A stretch of DNA of 32,893 nt from an uncultured Myxococcales bacterium (lineage in GTDB: Bacteria > Myxococcota_A > UBA9042): NCBI GenBank assembly GCA_937910235.1, contig CALENB010000520.1, forward strand, positions 1 to 32,893, given 5' to 3'. The notes beneath the pieces were generated by a model, which was not told where the DNA came from, ran no database searches, and saw only the letters and a list, made by a program, of their open reading frames with translations. Below, in pieces: positions 20,579 through 28,004 of this stretch. The position numbers and the translations under genes are program-made. Each line of letters begins with the position of its first letter. Position 1 is the first letter of the stretch.

Positions 20579-21885
20579 GGCGTCTCCGCCGTGATGCTCA
20601 TGGTCCACATCGCGAGCCGACCAGCGCCGGCGCCCGTCGCCTCCAGCTCGAGCCAGGCGACAACCAACGAGCCGTCCACCCGCGCCAAGAGTTGCGGACG
20701 AATCTGCGGCCGACCCGTCGCCGGCACCTCATATCGCTTGAAGTCGCCCGTAGCGCTCTCCACTGCGACGGTGATGCGTGCGCGGCTGGCGTCTTGCAGG
20801 GCGACGGCGACCCGTCCGTCGCTTCGGACGGCGGCGGCGACGGCGGTGCCGACGATGTGCCGCCGCTCGATTGCGCGGCCGACGACGCCGTACGTGCCAT
20901 CGCTCACCTTGTACCGCGCGACCGCGCCGCCCTGGCTACGCGCGACCCAAACGGCGTTGTCGGTGCGGTGACGCCAGACCACCACCAGCTCACCGGCGAC
21001 GTCCCGCGCGAGGGCGCACGGCAGGCCGACGTCGCCGTCATCCACACCCGTCGCAGCGTCGCGCCCGGCGAACCGAGCCGCTTGCCAGTTGGACGGGCCG
21101 CCCGACGCCAGAATCAAGTCGCCACCCACGCTGTCGTACGTCGCCAGGGCGAGCCCGCCACCGGCGCCGGAGATCGCGAGGGTGCCGCCGAGCGCGGGCG
21201 CGAAACCATCGACCGCGGCCGGCGCCGGGAGCGCGGCAAAGCTCCACTGCCCGGCCGTGTCGCGCGAGACCACGCTGATACCGCCGGTGATGGCGTCCTC
21301 GAACGCCACAGTGGGCAGCCCGCCACGCAGCGCTAGGGCGATGCGGTGGCCGACCCGGTTTGGCGGCACAGCGGCGATGCGCGTGCGGTCCCATTTTCCG
21401 TCGATCCGAACCGCGTGCCACAGCGTCTGGTCGACCGTTCGCAACCAGACGACGTGGGGCACGCCGGCTTGGGTCGACACCGCCGCTGATCGCTCACCCT
21501 CCGGGCCCGCGGAATCGCCAGCGGCCGGGCCAGCGAGGTACGTCGTGCCGACCGCTCCGGGCCCCTGCTCCACCCACACCAAGCTCTTTTGCTCGACCGC
21601 GTAGCCCACAACTGCATAGCGCAAGCCTGGCAGCGCAACGATGGCGTACGCGCCGCGGAGCAACGGCAAGCGGCTCTGGTTCTGCTCCGAATCGGCCTCG
21701 CAGAGACCCGTCGCGGCAACGCAGCGGGAGCCTGCCGGACACAAACCGGCTTCGCATCGCGGGGGCTCGCTGCACGCCGACAGCGCCACGGACATGACGG
21801 ACAGCACCACAACGCCGACGAGAAGCGGTCGCCAAGGGGGAGGGCCACGAGGTTTTGGAGTGCACACGCTCACGCAGACGATCAT
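20575..21885 (-). CDS. Lipoprotein with predicted seven-bladed beta-propeller
   Basis: From the ATG at 21885 it has 436 residues; a longer reading starts with TTG at 21909. Lipobox VALSAC gives Cys38 as the lipid-bearing residue. Next comes a short Cys cluster (C44, C49, C55, C62; CEAGLCPAGSRCVAATGLC), a knot typical of lipoproteins in Myxococcota and Bradymonadales. The rest is about seven divergent repeats of 40-50 residues (near 80, 134, 182, 235, 288, 346 and 397), each with the pattern Gly, V-x-V/A-W/F/Y, D, then a strand and Trp or aromatic, e.g. GVPHVVWLRTVDQTLWHAV, GELVVVWRHRTDNAVWVA, GSLVVAWLELE. That is what a seven-bladed beta-propeller looks like. No sialidase catalytic residues are evident, so binding rather than catalysis is likely. 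First gene of the series; stop overlaps the next start as ATGA. Confidence 0.8.
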   Translation of the reverse strand: MIVCVSVCTPKPRGPPPWRPLLVGVVVLSVMSVALSACSEPPRCEAGLCPAGSRCVAATGLCEADSEQNQSRLPLLRGAYAIVALPGLRYAVVGYAVEQKSLVWVEQGPGAVGTTYLAGPAAGDSAGPEGERSAAVSTQAGVPHVVWLRTVDQTLWHAVRIDGKWDRTRIAAVPPNRVGHRIALALRGGLPTVAFEDAITGGISVVSRDTAGQWSFAALPAPAAVDGFAPALGGTLAISGAGGGLALATYDSVGGDLILASGGPSNWQAARFAGRDAATGVDDGDVGLPCALARDVAGELVVVWRHRTDNAVWVARSQGGAVARYKVSDGTYGVVGRAIERRHIVGTAVAAAVRSDGRVAVALQDASRARITVAVESATGDFKRYEVPATGRPQIRPQLLARVDGSLVVAWLELEATGAGAGRLAMWTMSITAETP

Positions 21886-22040
21886 GCGGGACCCCCGGGA
21901 CGCCCGCAAGCGCGGTGTGCCTGCACGCGCAGCGTGAACGGGCGAGCAGATCTTCTGGCCCGGTTTCTGGTCGCCTGCGCCGCGAGGATGCTATGGTGGC
22001 GCGTCGTCCCTGTCCCGCGGTCGTCACCGCTGGAGCCGCC

Positions 22041-22613
22041 ATGAGCCCTGAGTACGCTGACTCCCTGCGCCGAATCAAGATGTTTCGAAAACTGGGGGCG
22101 GCGGACATTGCGGCCGCGCTCGACAGCATGCGTGAACGGAGATTCGACTCGGGCTCCGTCGTTTTCCACCAGGGCGCCAACGGCGACACGCTCGTCGTCG
22201 TGATGGACGGAATCTTGCGAGTCGAGGTGACGGACCACGAGGGCGTGACCGCCACGGTCGGTACGATTCAGAACGGCGAAGTCGTGGGCGAGATGGCGGT
22301 CATCGACCCAGCGCCTCGCTCCGCGTCGGTGATCGCGGCGACGGACGTGGTGCTCCTGGAGTTGAGCCGCGCCGGGTTAGATCGACTTCGCAAGACCTCT
22401 CCTAGCGCGACCGCTGGCATCGTCGGCGGTATCATCGGCGACGTGACCCGCCGGTTGCGCACCGTCAACAAGCGCATCGACGCCGAGTTGGACCCCGCCC
22501 AGATGGGGCTACACGGCGCACCGAAGAAGACGGCGCTCGCCGATCGTCCGGCCGCTGAGGACGACGCTGGCGGCGGGCTTCTCAGGCGCCTTTGGCAGAA
22601 GATCGCGGGCTAA
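22041..22613 (+). CDS. Stand-alone cyclic-nucleotide-binding domain protein A
   Basis: 190 residues from the ATG at 22041, which follows GGAG (22032-22035); a longer reading from 21855 runs antisense into the divergent lipoprotein start and is rejected. Residues about 8-125 form a CRP-type cNMP-binding fold, with strands such as GSVVFHQGANGDTLVVVMDGILRVEV and the phosphate-binding cassette GEMAVIDPAPRSAS (83-96), where Glu84 and Arg93 occupy the positions that contact the ribose and phosphate in cAMP/cGMP binders. There is no helix-turn-helix after it, so it is not a CRP-type transcription factor. The C-terminus (about 150-190) is charged and flexible with a short amphipathic end (LLRRLWQKIAG). 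It may regulate a partner protein in response to a cyclic nucleotide. A second such gene follows after 19 nt. Confidence 0.88.
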   Translation: MSPEYADSLRRIKMFRKLGAADIAAALDSMRERRFDSGSVVFHQGANGDTLVVVMDGILRVEVTDHEGVTATVGTIQNGEVVGEMAVIDPAPRSASVIAATDVVLLELSRAGLDRLRKTSPSATAGIVGGIIGDVTRRLRTVNKRIDAELDPAQMGLHGAPKKTALADRPAAEDDAGGGLLRRLWQKIAG

Positions 22614-22632
22614 CGCGGAGACGGATTCAACG

Positions 22633-23271
22633 ATGGCGCAAATAAACCTTCGATCGCTACGTGCGCTGGACGACTACTCGAATGCAGAGCTGAAGCTGCT
22701 CGGTGCCGTGGCGCCGGCACGCGAGTATCAGACTGGCGATGAGCTGTGCCAGGAAGGCGATCAAGGGCACTCGTGCTACTTGGTGGCCACGGGTCAGGTG
22801 GACGTGGTCAAGGTCATCGACAACGAGGATCGGGTGCTGGCGACCCTGCGCGCCGGTTCGATTGTGGGCCAGATGGCGTTGGTCGATCGTTCACCGCGGT
22901 CGGCGACGCTTCGGGCCAGCGACTACACGGTGGTCCTCGAGTTGACCCGCGACGTGTTCGAGCGACTGCTAAAGGCCCACAGCCCCCTCGCGCTGCGGTT
23001 TCAGCAGCAGATCGCCGTCGCGGGTATCCGACAGCTGCGCATGGCGACGACCAAGCTCGCGACGGTGCTGGCCGACGCGCAGAAAGAGGCGGACCGCTCG
23101 TCCAAGAACCAAGAGACCTCGGTGGTGATCCGCGAGAAGAAGCGGGACGCGTTGCTGACGGTGCAGGCGGCGCTGGCTGAGTGGGATATGTCCCTCGACG
23201 AGCTCGATCAGGTTCGCGTGAGCGTGCCGGTCGGCCAATCGCGCCCCAGCGACGGACGCGCCCACCCCTGA
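22633..23271 (+). CDS. Stand-alone cyclic-nucleotide-binding domain protein B
   Basis: 212 residues. A CRP-type cNMP-binding fold covers about 8-125, with the phosphate-binding cassette GQMALVDRSPRSAT (79-92). The Arg (89) for the phosphate is kept, but the usual Glu is Gln80, which may change or abolish nucleotide choice. No DNA-binding domain follows; instead there is a helical, Lys/Glu-rich stretch (about 140-195) likely to form a coiled coil, and a flexible tail. It lies 19 nt after the related gene A with a modest ribosome site (GGAG, about 12 nt before the ATG), so both are probably co-transcribed, and the pair may have arisen by duplication or may form heterodimers. Confidence 0.88.
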   Translation: MAQINLRSLRALDDYSNAELKLLGAVAPAREYQTGDELCQEGDQGHSCYLVATGQVDVVKVIDNEDRVLATLRAGSIVGQMALVDRSPRSATLRASDYTVVLELTRDVFERLLKAHSPLALRFQQQIAVAGIRQLRMATTKLATVLADAQKEADRSSKNQETSVVIREKKRDALLTVQAALAEWDMSLDELDQVRVSVPVGQSRPSDGRAHP

Positions 23272-23365
23272 GGGACCTCACGTCTTGGCGTCGTCGCGTC
23301 CACGCTTTGGGGCGGGTGAACGACCTGCCGCGTCCCCCTGATCGCTCCGGTCGCGCTGAACCCTC

Positions 23366-24478
23366 ATGTCGAACACACCAGACCTGCCATGGATCCCCGC
23401 CCGCCGCACGGCGCCCGCGCGCGCGGCGGACTGGGTGCGGGGTTTTAGCGTCGGACAGGTCGCGGTGGCGACCCCTTTTCTGCTCGCGCCCATGAGCGGC
23501 GTCACCGACACGGCGTTCCGCGTCACTGTGTTGGAGGCGTCTGGCGCGGCCAGCGTCGGGTTGCTCACGACAGAGTTCCTCTCCGTCGAGCTGCTGACGA
23601 GCGGACACATGGCCACGCGAATGCGCATGGCGTTTGCGCCGGAGCTTGAGCGGCCGTTGTCCGTGCAGCTATTTGGCGGCGATCCCGGCCGAATGGCTGA
23701 GGCGGCGCGGCATGTGGAGGCGGCTGGGGCGCAGGTGGTGGACATCAACTGCGGGTGCCCGGCGCCGAAGGTGGTCAGGCGCGGTGGCGGCGCGGAGTTG
23801 ATGCGAGATCCAAGCCATCTCGCGCGCTTGGTCGAGGCGGCGGCCACGGCGGTCGACATCCCCGTGACCGTCAAGCTTCGCAGCGGCTGGGATGACAGCC
23901 AGCGCAACGTCGTGGAGGTCGCGCAGCTTGCCGAGCGCGCTGGGGCGGCGATGATCTCCGTGCATGGACGATCGCGCGCACAACGCTACGCGGGCGCGCC
24001 GGATTGGGATCTCGTGGACGAGGTCGCCCGGGCGGTGCGTGTTCCAGTCGTGGGCTCGGGCGATCTGGTTGCGGCGGAGCAGGCGCTGGCCCGGCTGCGA
24101 CACACCCAAGCTGCCGGGGTCATGATCGGTCGCGCAGCCATCATGAATCCGTGGATTTTTGGTCAAATACAAGATCTCATCGCGGGTCGCGCGCCCCGGG
24201 TGCCGGGGAGCGCGGCGCGGGTCGCGCTGGTGGAGGCGTTCGCCGAGCGACTCAGCCACACGCTGCCCGAAGGCGCGATCGCCGGCCGACTCAAGCAGCT
24301 GCTCGCCCGACTCTCCAAAGGCGTGCCCGGCGGCGGTCTGCTGCGCTCAGTCGCGTTGCGGGCGACGACACACGAGGCGCTGCTCGCCCATGTCCGTGCC
24401 TTCTTCGAAGCCGCAGAGCTGGGCGAGACCGCGCGGTGGGCCGAGACCACGCGGTTGCAGTTGGAGCGCGTCGGATAG
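23366..24478 (+). CDS. dusB: tRNA-dihydrouridine synthase
   Basis: FMN enzyme that reduces specific uridines in tRNA to dihydrouridine using NAD(P)H. Family marks: PFLLAPMSGVTDTAFR for FMN binding, NCGCPAPKV (128-136) with catalytic Cys131, TVKLRSGWDD, SVHGRSRAQRYAGAPDWD, PVVGSGDL and GVMIGRAAIMNPWIF (phosphate site of FMN). At 370 residues it is somewhat longer than typical DusB, with about 35 extra N-terminal residues; the ATG at 23366 lacks a clear ribosome site, so a later start is possible. It is co-directional with the two cNMP-domain genes, 94 nt downstream of them. The subfamily (DusB versus other bacterial Dus) is not certain from inspection. Confidence 0.93.
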   Translation: MSNTPDLPWIPARRTAPARAADWVRGFSVGQVAVATPFLLAPMSGVTDTAFRVTVLEASGAASVGLLTTEFLSVELLTSGHMATRMRMAFAPELERPLSVQLFGGDPGRMAEAARHVEAAGAQVVDINCGCPAPKVVRRGGGAELMRDPSHLARLVEAAATAVDIPVTVKLRSGWDDSQRNVVEVAQLAERAGAAMISVHGRSRAQRYAGAPDWDLVDEVARAVRVPVVGSGDLVAAEQALARLRHTQAAGVMIGRAAIMNPWIFGQIQDLIAGRAPRVPGSAARVALVEAFAERLSHTLPEGAIAGRLKQLLARLSKGVPGGGLLRSVALRATTHEALLAHVRAFFEAAELGETARWAETTRLQLERVG

Positions 24479-24496
24479 CGTTGGGAGGCGCCTTCG

Positions 24497-24525
24497 GGCT
24501 CCGCGCACCGTCCGACCGTGGAGCC
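24497..24525. terminator. Weak inverted repeat between convergent dus and fmdB-like genes
   Basis: GGCTCC (24497-24502) pairs with GGAGCC (24520-24525) across a 17-nt loop in the 53-nt gap between the two stops. No T-run on either strand, so terminator function is doubtful. Confidence 0.25.
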
Positions 24526-24531
24526 GCGGCG

Positions 24532-24933
24532 CTAGCCTTTGCCCGCGCCTTTCGACGACGACGATCCCGCGGCAGTCGAGTTGCTGATGGCCGGCGCGCT
24601 CTTGGCGGCGGCGGCGGCGCTCGGCGCGCTGACCGCAGGGGCCGGGCCGGCCGATGACGCGCTGCCTTTGACCGATGCGTTGGCGCTTGGCGCGGCTTTT
24701 TGGGCCGCCTGCTGGGCCGCCTGCTGGGTGCTCGCGGTGCCGCTGCGACCGGCGCCGCCGTAGTCGGACGCGTACCAGCCGCTGCCCTTGAGATGGAACG
24801 TGCCACCAGAGATCAGGCGGGTGCATTGGTCACTGCCGCACTCGGGACACGTGGCGCCCGGTTCGGCGGTGATCCGCTGAAACTCCTCAAATACAGCGTC
24901 GCAGCTGGCACAGCGATAGTCGTAGCTCGGCAT
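24532..24933 (-). CDS. FmdB-type zinc ribbon protein with Ala/Ser-rich tail
   Basis: The first 50 residues are the FmdB-type putative regulatory domain: MPSYDYRCASCD...TCPECG with Cys8, Cys11, Cys29 and Cys32 placed to bind zinc, then the usual LISGGTFHLKGSGWYASDYG. In relatives this small ribbon occurs alone, and its role is not settled (it was first noted beside formamidase and amidase genes). Here it continues for about 70 residues as an Ala/Ser/Pro/Lys-rich disordered tail. The ATG at 24933 has GGAGG 7 nt upstream and a good promoter. It is divergent from the Ser/Thr kinase gene, whose own product starts with a zinc ribbon. Confidence 0.88.
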   Translation of the reverse strand: MPSYDYRCASCDAVFEEFQRITAEPGATCPECGSDQCTRLISGGTFHLKGSGWYASDYGGAGRSGTASTQQAAQQAAQKAAPSANASVKGSASSAGPAPAVSAPSAAAAAKSAPAISNSTAAGSSSSKGAGKG

Positions 24934-24956
24934 ACGGGACCCTCCAGAGGGGCGGA

Positions 24957-24984
24957 ACAGTAAGGATCAACCGCTTGCTGTCAA
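24957..24984 (-). promoter_or_regulatory. Promoter of the fmdB-like gene
   Basis: On the minus strand a perfect TTGACA (24984-24979) is followed after 16 nt by TACTGT (24962-24957), which keeps the key T, A and final T of the -10. A palindrome ACCGA-N6-TCGGT (24984-24999) abuts the -35 box and could be an operator. Confidence 0.55.
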
Positions 24985-25033
24985 CCGAGATCGATCGGTG
25001 CGGTCGGTCATGCGTCTAGAAGGAACGTGAAGA

Positions 25034-25062
25034 TTGAGAGCCACCGGATCGCGTGTTAGGTT
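25034..25062 (+). promoter_or_regulatory. Possible promoter of the Ser/Thr kinase gene
   Basis: TTGAGA (25034-25039) and TAGGTT (25057-25062) are 17 nt apart, 45 nt before the kinase ATG. The -35 is good, the -10 only fair. Confidence 0.4.
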
Positions 25063-25106
25063 CCACGCGTTCCCGAGCCATTCCGGCTGAGGTCAGGAAA
25101 GCGACA

Positions 25107-26831
25107 ATGCGCGTGTGCCCCCGCTGTGGTTTCGAGACCGATGGAGCCGTGTGTCCGCACGACGGCGCGACGACCGTGACCGTATCCACCGCCGTCGCGA
25201 CGTATCCGCACGGCACGATCGTCGACGGGCGCTACCGCATCGAAGAGGTGCTGGGCATCGGCGGCTTTGGCGCGGTGTACAAGTGCACCCAGCTGACGAT
25301 GGATCAGCTCATCGCCGTCAAGATCCTCAAGAGCGAGCACATCAAGAGCGAGGAGCACGTCAAACGTTTCGCGCGCGAGGCGCAGGCGGCGTCCAAGCTC
25401 AGCCACCCGAACACCATCCGCATCTTCGACTTTGGTAGTCACACCGACGACGCCTTGTTCTTGGCGATGGAATATCTGGAGGGCGAGACGCTGGCGCAGC
25501 GGCTCGACAAGGAGCACCGGCTGGCCGCGGAGCAGGTCGCCCACATCCTGACACAGATCTGTCACTCGCTGACGGAGGCCCACGCCAACGGCATCATCCA
25601 TCGCGATCTGAAGCCCGAGAACATCATGCTGCTGCGCGTCGCGGGCGATCCAAGCTTCGTGAAAGTGCTGGATTTTGGCATCGCCGCGAAGCTGGCCGAC
25701 GCCAATGACCATGACGAGCGGCTCACCGAGCTCGGCATGATCATGGGTACGCCCACGTATATGTCGCCCGAGCAAGCGCACGGCAAACCGCTCGACGCGC
25801 GCTGCGATATCTATGCGCTCGGCGTCCTGATGTACGAGATGCTGACCGGACGCGTGCCCTTTGAAGGCGACCAGCCGATGACGGTGCTGGTCAAGCACAT
25901 CAACGACGCCGCTGTGCCCCCACGTGAGCTCGCTCCGGACGCCAACATCTCGCGTGCGATGGAGAAGGTGGTGTTGCGCTGCCTGGAGAAAGAGCCGGTT
26001 TTGCGGCCGCAGAGCTGCGAAGAGCTGGCGGAGATGCTGTCGCAAGCGTTGCTCAGTCCAGAGGGCGGCCTGACGCGCGGCCGGGCGGCGAAGGGCCAAA
26101 CGCAGGGGTATGTCCCTGGCGGCGAGTTGACCACGCCCGTGCAGGAGCTCGACGCGGCCAAGCAGGATCCCTTTCTGACGCAGGCCGTCGTACCGGCACG
26201 TCATGTCTCCGGCGGCTACGGATCCCGGCACGTCTCGAAGACGCCGTTGTGGCTCGGGCTAGGCGCGCTGGGCCTGATTGGCGCGGCGGCCGTGGCGCTG
26301 GCGCTGTTGATCCCGAGTCAAAACGGCGGTCACGCCGCAGGCAACGACGCGACGGCCACACACCACGAAGCGACGACGCGTGCCGGCAACAGCGCAGGGC
26401 GGCCCCCTGGCGAAGGCACCGACGCTGCGAGCGCGGGCGCCCAGGCGCAGCGCGAGACGCTCGCGGCGCGGAAGGCGGCGGCTGAGTCCGCGCGGATCGT
26501 CCAGCTCGCCGCAGAGAAGGCGGCGGCAGCGGCGACGTTACGGGTCGAAGCCGAAGCTCGGGCGCGACGGCTCGCCGAGACCAAGGCGCGCGCTGCGGCT
26601 GCGGCAAAGGCCAGGGCCATCGCGGTGAAGCGCGCCAACAGCGCCAAAGTCGCTCCCGATGTGCGCCCCGCGACGATGGACCCCGACCCAGCGCTGGTCG
26701 CCAAAGCGGCGGCGCGGGCCCTCCGCGCCAAGGCGGCGGCGAAGGCGGCGGCGGCGAAGAAGGCCGCCGCGGCGAAGCCTGTCACGCGGGACCAGTTTCG
26801 GCTGCGTCCGGACGACGCGGGCGCCAAGTGA
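25107..26831 (+). CDS. Membrane Ser/Thr protein kinase with N-terminal zinc ribbon
   Basis: Hanks-type kinase of 574 residues from the ATG at 25107 (AGGAAAG upstream; an in-frame extension to 25053 has no support). It opens with a small ribbon CPRCGFETDGAVCPHDG (Cys4, Cys7, Cys16, with His18 as a possible fourth ligand). The kinase domain (about 44-315) has the Gly loop GIGGFGAVY (50-58), Lys72, HRDLKPEN (165-172), DFG (189-191) and SPE (220-222), so it should be active. After a linker of about 65 residues, one membrane segment lies near 380-400. The remaining 170 residues, predicted periplasmic, are Ala/Lys/Arg/Glu-rich helix without PASTA or other sensor domains. The PEGA/TPR gene 106 nt downstream is a probable partner or target. 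This layout is common in Myxococcota. Confidence 0.93.
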   Translation: MRVCPRCGFETDGAVCPHDGATTVTVSTAVATYPHGTIVDGRYRIEEVLGIGGFGAVYKCTQLTMDQLIAVKILKSEHIKSEEHVKRFAREAQAASKLSHPNTIRIFDFGSHTDDALFLAMEYLEGETLAQRLDKEHRLAAEQVAHILTQICHSLTEAHANGIIHRDLKPENIMLLRVAGDPSFVKVLDFGIAAKLADANDHDERLTELGMIMGTPTYMSPEQAHGKPLDARCDIYALGVLMYEMLTGRVPFEGDQPMTVLVKHINDAAVPPRELAPDANISRAMEKVVLRCLEKEPVLRPQSCEELAEMLSQALLSPEGGLTRGRAAKGQTQGYVPGGELTTPVQELDAAKQDPFLTQAVVPARHVSGGYGSRHVSKTPLWLGLGALGLIGAAAVALALLIPSQNGGHAAGNDATATHHEATTRAGNSAGRPPGEGTDAASAGAQAQRETLAARKAAAESARIVQLAAEKAAAAATLRVEAEARARRLAETKARAAAAAKARAIAVKRANSAKVAPDVRPATMDPDPALVAKAAARALRAKAAAKAAAAKKAAAAKPVTRDQFRLRPDDAGAK

Positions 26832-26937
26832 CCGGCGCTGCAGGTCGTGAAAGTTGACGCCGAGCGGCAATCGGGTGATCACGAGTCAATCGCGCCAGGG
26901 GCAAACGCTCCGGGCGCCGCCCTGGTGGAGGCTCGCT

Positions 26938-27948
26938 ATGGCCCGTAGGCTGCTCTCAGTTTTCCTGACCCTGCTCGTTGGCCTCGCGCCATGCGCTGGT
27001 TTTGCCGCAGACAAGGGCGATCAGGAGGCGCTGCGCGCCGCGCTCGGCCTGTTCAAGCAGGGCAGCATGGCCCTGCAAGCCAAGGATTTCGACGCGGCGC
27101 TCAAGCTGTTTCGCAAGGCCCAGGCGACGTACGAACACGAGCCGCTGATCATCTTGGCCCTCGCCAAGACGCTCGATAGCTCGGGTGAGTTGACCAAGGC
27201 GCTGCGGTACTACGAGATCTTCATCAAGCAGGTCAACCCGACCGATCCAGCTCGGCAACCGACGCTCCAGCGCATCGCCGCCCTCAAGCGCCAGCTCGCA
27301 GCGCGGCCGGCCCAGATCGTCTTGAAAGGGCTGCCAACCGGCGCGGACGTGATGCTGGATGGCCAACAGGTTCAAGCGGACGCCAACAACACGCTGCGAG
27401 TCCGCGCTGGCGTGCACCGCGTGCGGATCACCATGGGCAGCCGCATCCCCTACGCCCGAAAAGGCATGGCCCTCGCCGCCGGACAGATTCTGACGCTGGA
27501 CGTGGTGCTCCTAGATCCGGTGGATCAGTCCAAGCTCAGCCGCGATCACACTTGGACGTGGGTGGCCGGCGGCACGACCGCCGTCGCGGCGCTAGCGGCG
27601 GGCGTGTTTGCGGTGCGGGGCGCGTCCCTGCGCGACAGCTACGGCGAGATCGCGAACATCGAGACCGGCCTCATCACCGCGGCGGCGCGCGAGGAGTACA
27701 ACTGCAAGTCGCAGAAAGCTGAGGATTGCCCAGAGCTCATCGGAGAAGCGCGCAAGCGGCGCGCAGCGATCGACGACAACAATACGCTTATCTACGCGAC
27801 CGCCATCGCCGCTGGCGCGTTTGGCATCGCCACCCTGGTCGCGTACATCGCCGCGCCAGTGAAGAAGCCGGTCGAGCAGAGTTCACTGCAGCTGGCGCCG
27901 CTCTGGGATGGCACGCGAGCCGGCATGGCGCTGACGCTGCGCTTCTAG
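26938..27948 (+). CDS. TPR and PEGA-domain membrane protein
   Basis: 336 residues from the ATG at 26938, which follows GGAGG; a longer reading from 26854 has no such site. A signal peptide (1-23, ending GFA) is followed by TPR-like helices (about 28-120, ALGLFKQGSMALQAKDFDAALKLFRKA), a PEGA-type beta domain (about 125-192, IVLKGLPTGADVMLDGQQVQ...AGVHRVRITM), a hydrophobic segment (205-226), a Cys-containing loop (Cys256, Cys264) and a second hydrophobic segment (284-306). It ends with a short strand closing LTLRF. TPR plus PEGA is a frequent companion of Ser/Thr kinases in Myxococcota, and the gene follows the kinase on the same strand. Probably an envelope protein that senses or is assembled near the cell wall; substrate unknown. 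Confidence 0.83.
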   Translation: MARRLLSVFLTLLVGLAPCAGFAADKGDQEALRAALGLFKQGSMALQAKDFDAALKLFRKAQATYEHEPLIILALAKTLDSSGELTKALRYYEIFIKQVNPTDPARQPTLQRIAALKRQLAARPAQIVLKGLPTGADVMLDGQQVQADANNTLRVRAGVHRVRITMGSRIPYARKGMALAAGQILTLDVVLLDPVDQSKLSRDHTWTWVAGGTTAVAALAAGVFAVRGASLRDSYGEIANIETGLITAAAREEYNCKSQKAEDCPELIGEARKRRAAIDDNNTLIYATAIAAGAFGIATLVAYIAAPVKKPVEQSSLQLAPLWDGTRAGMALTLRF

Positions 27949-28004
27949 CGGGTGCCCACGCCGTCTCAAACCCACCACAGTCACTGCAACGCCATCGCGC
28001 GCGG

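Noticed and set aside
22041-23271. CRP/FNR-type transcription regulators
   Set aside because: Both proteins end after the cyclic-nucleotide fold without a helix-turn-helix domain.
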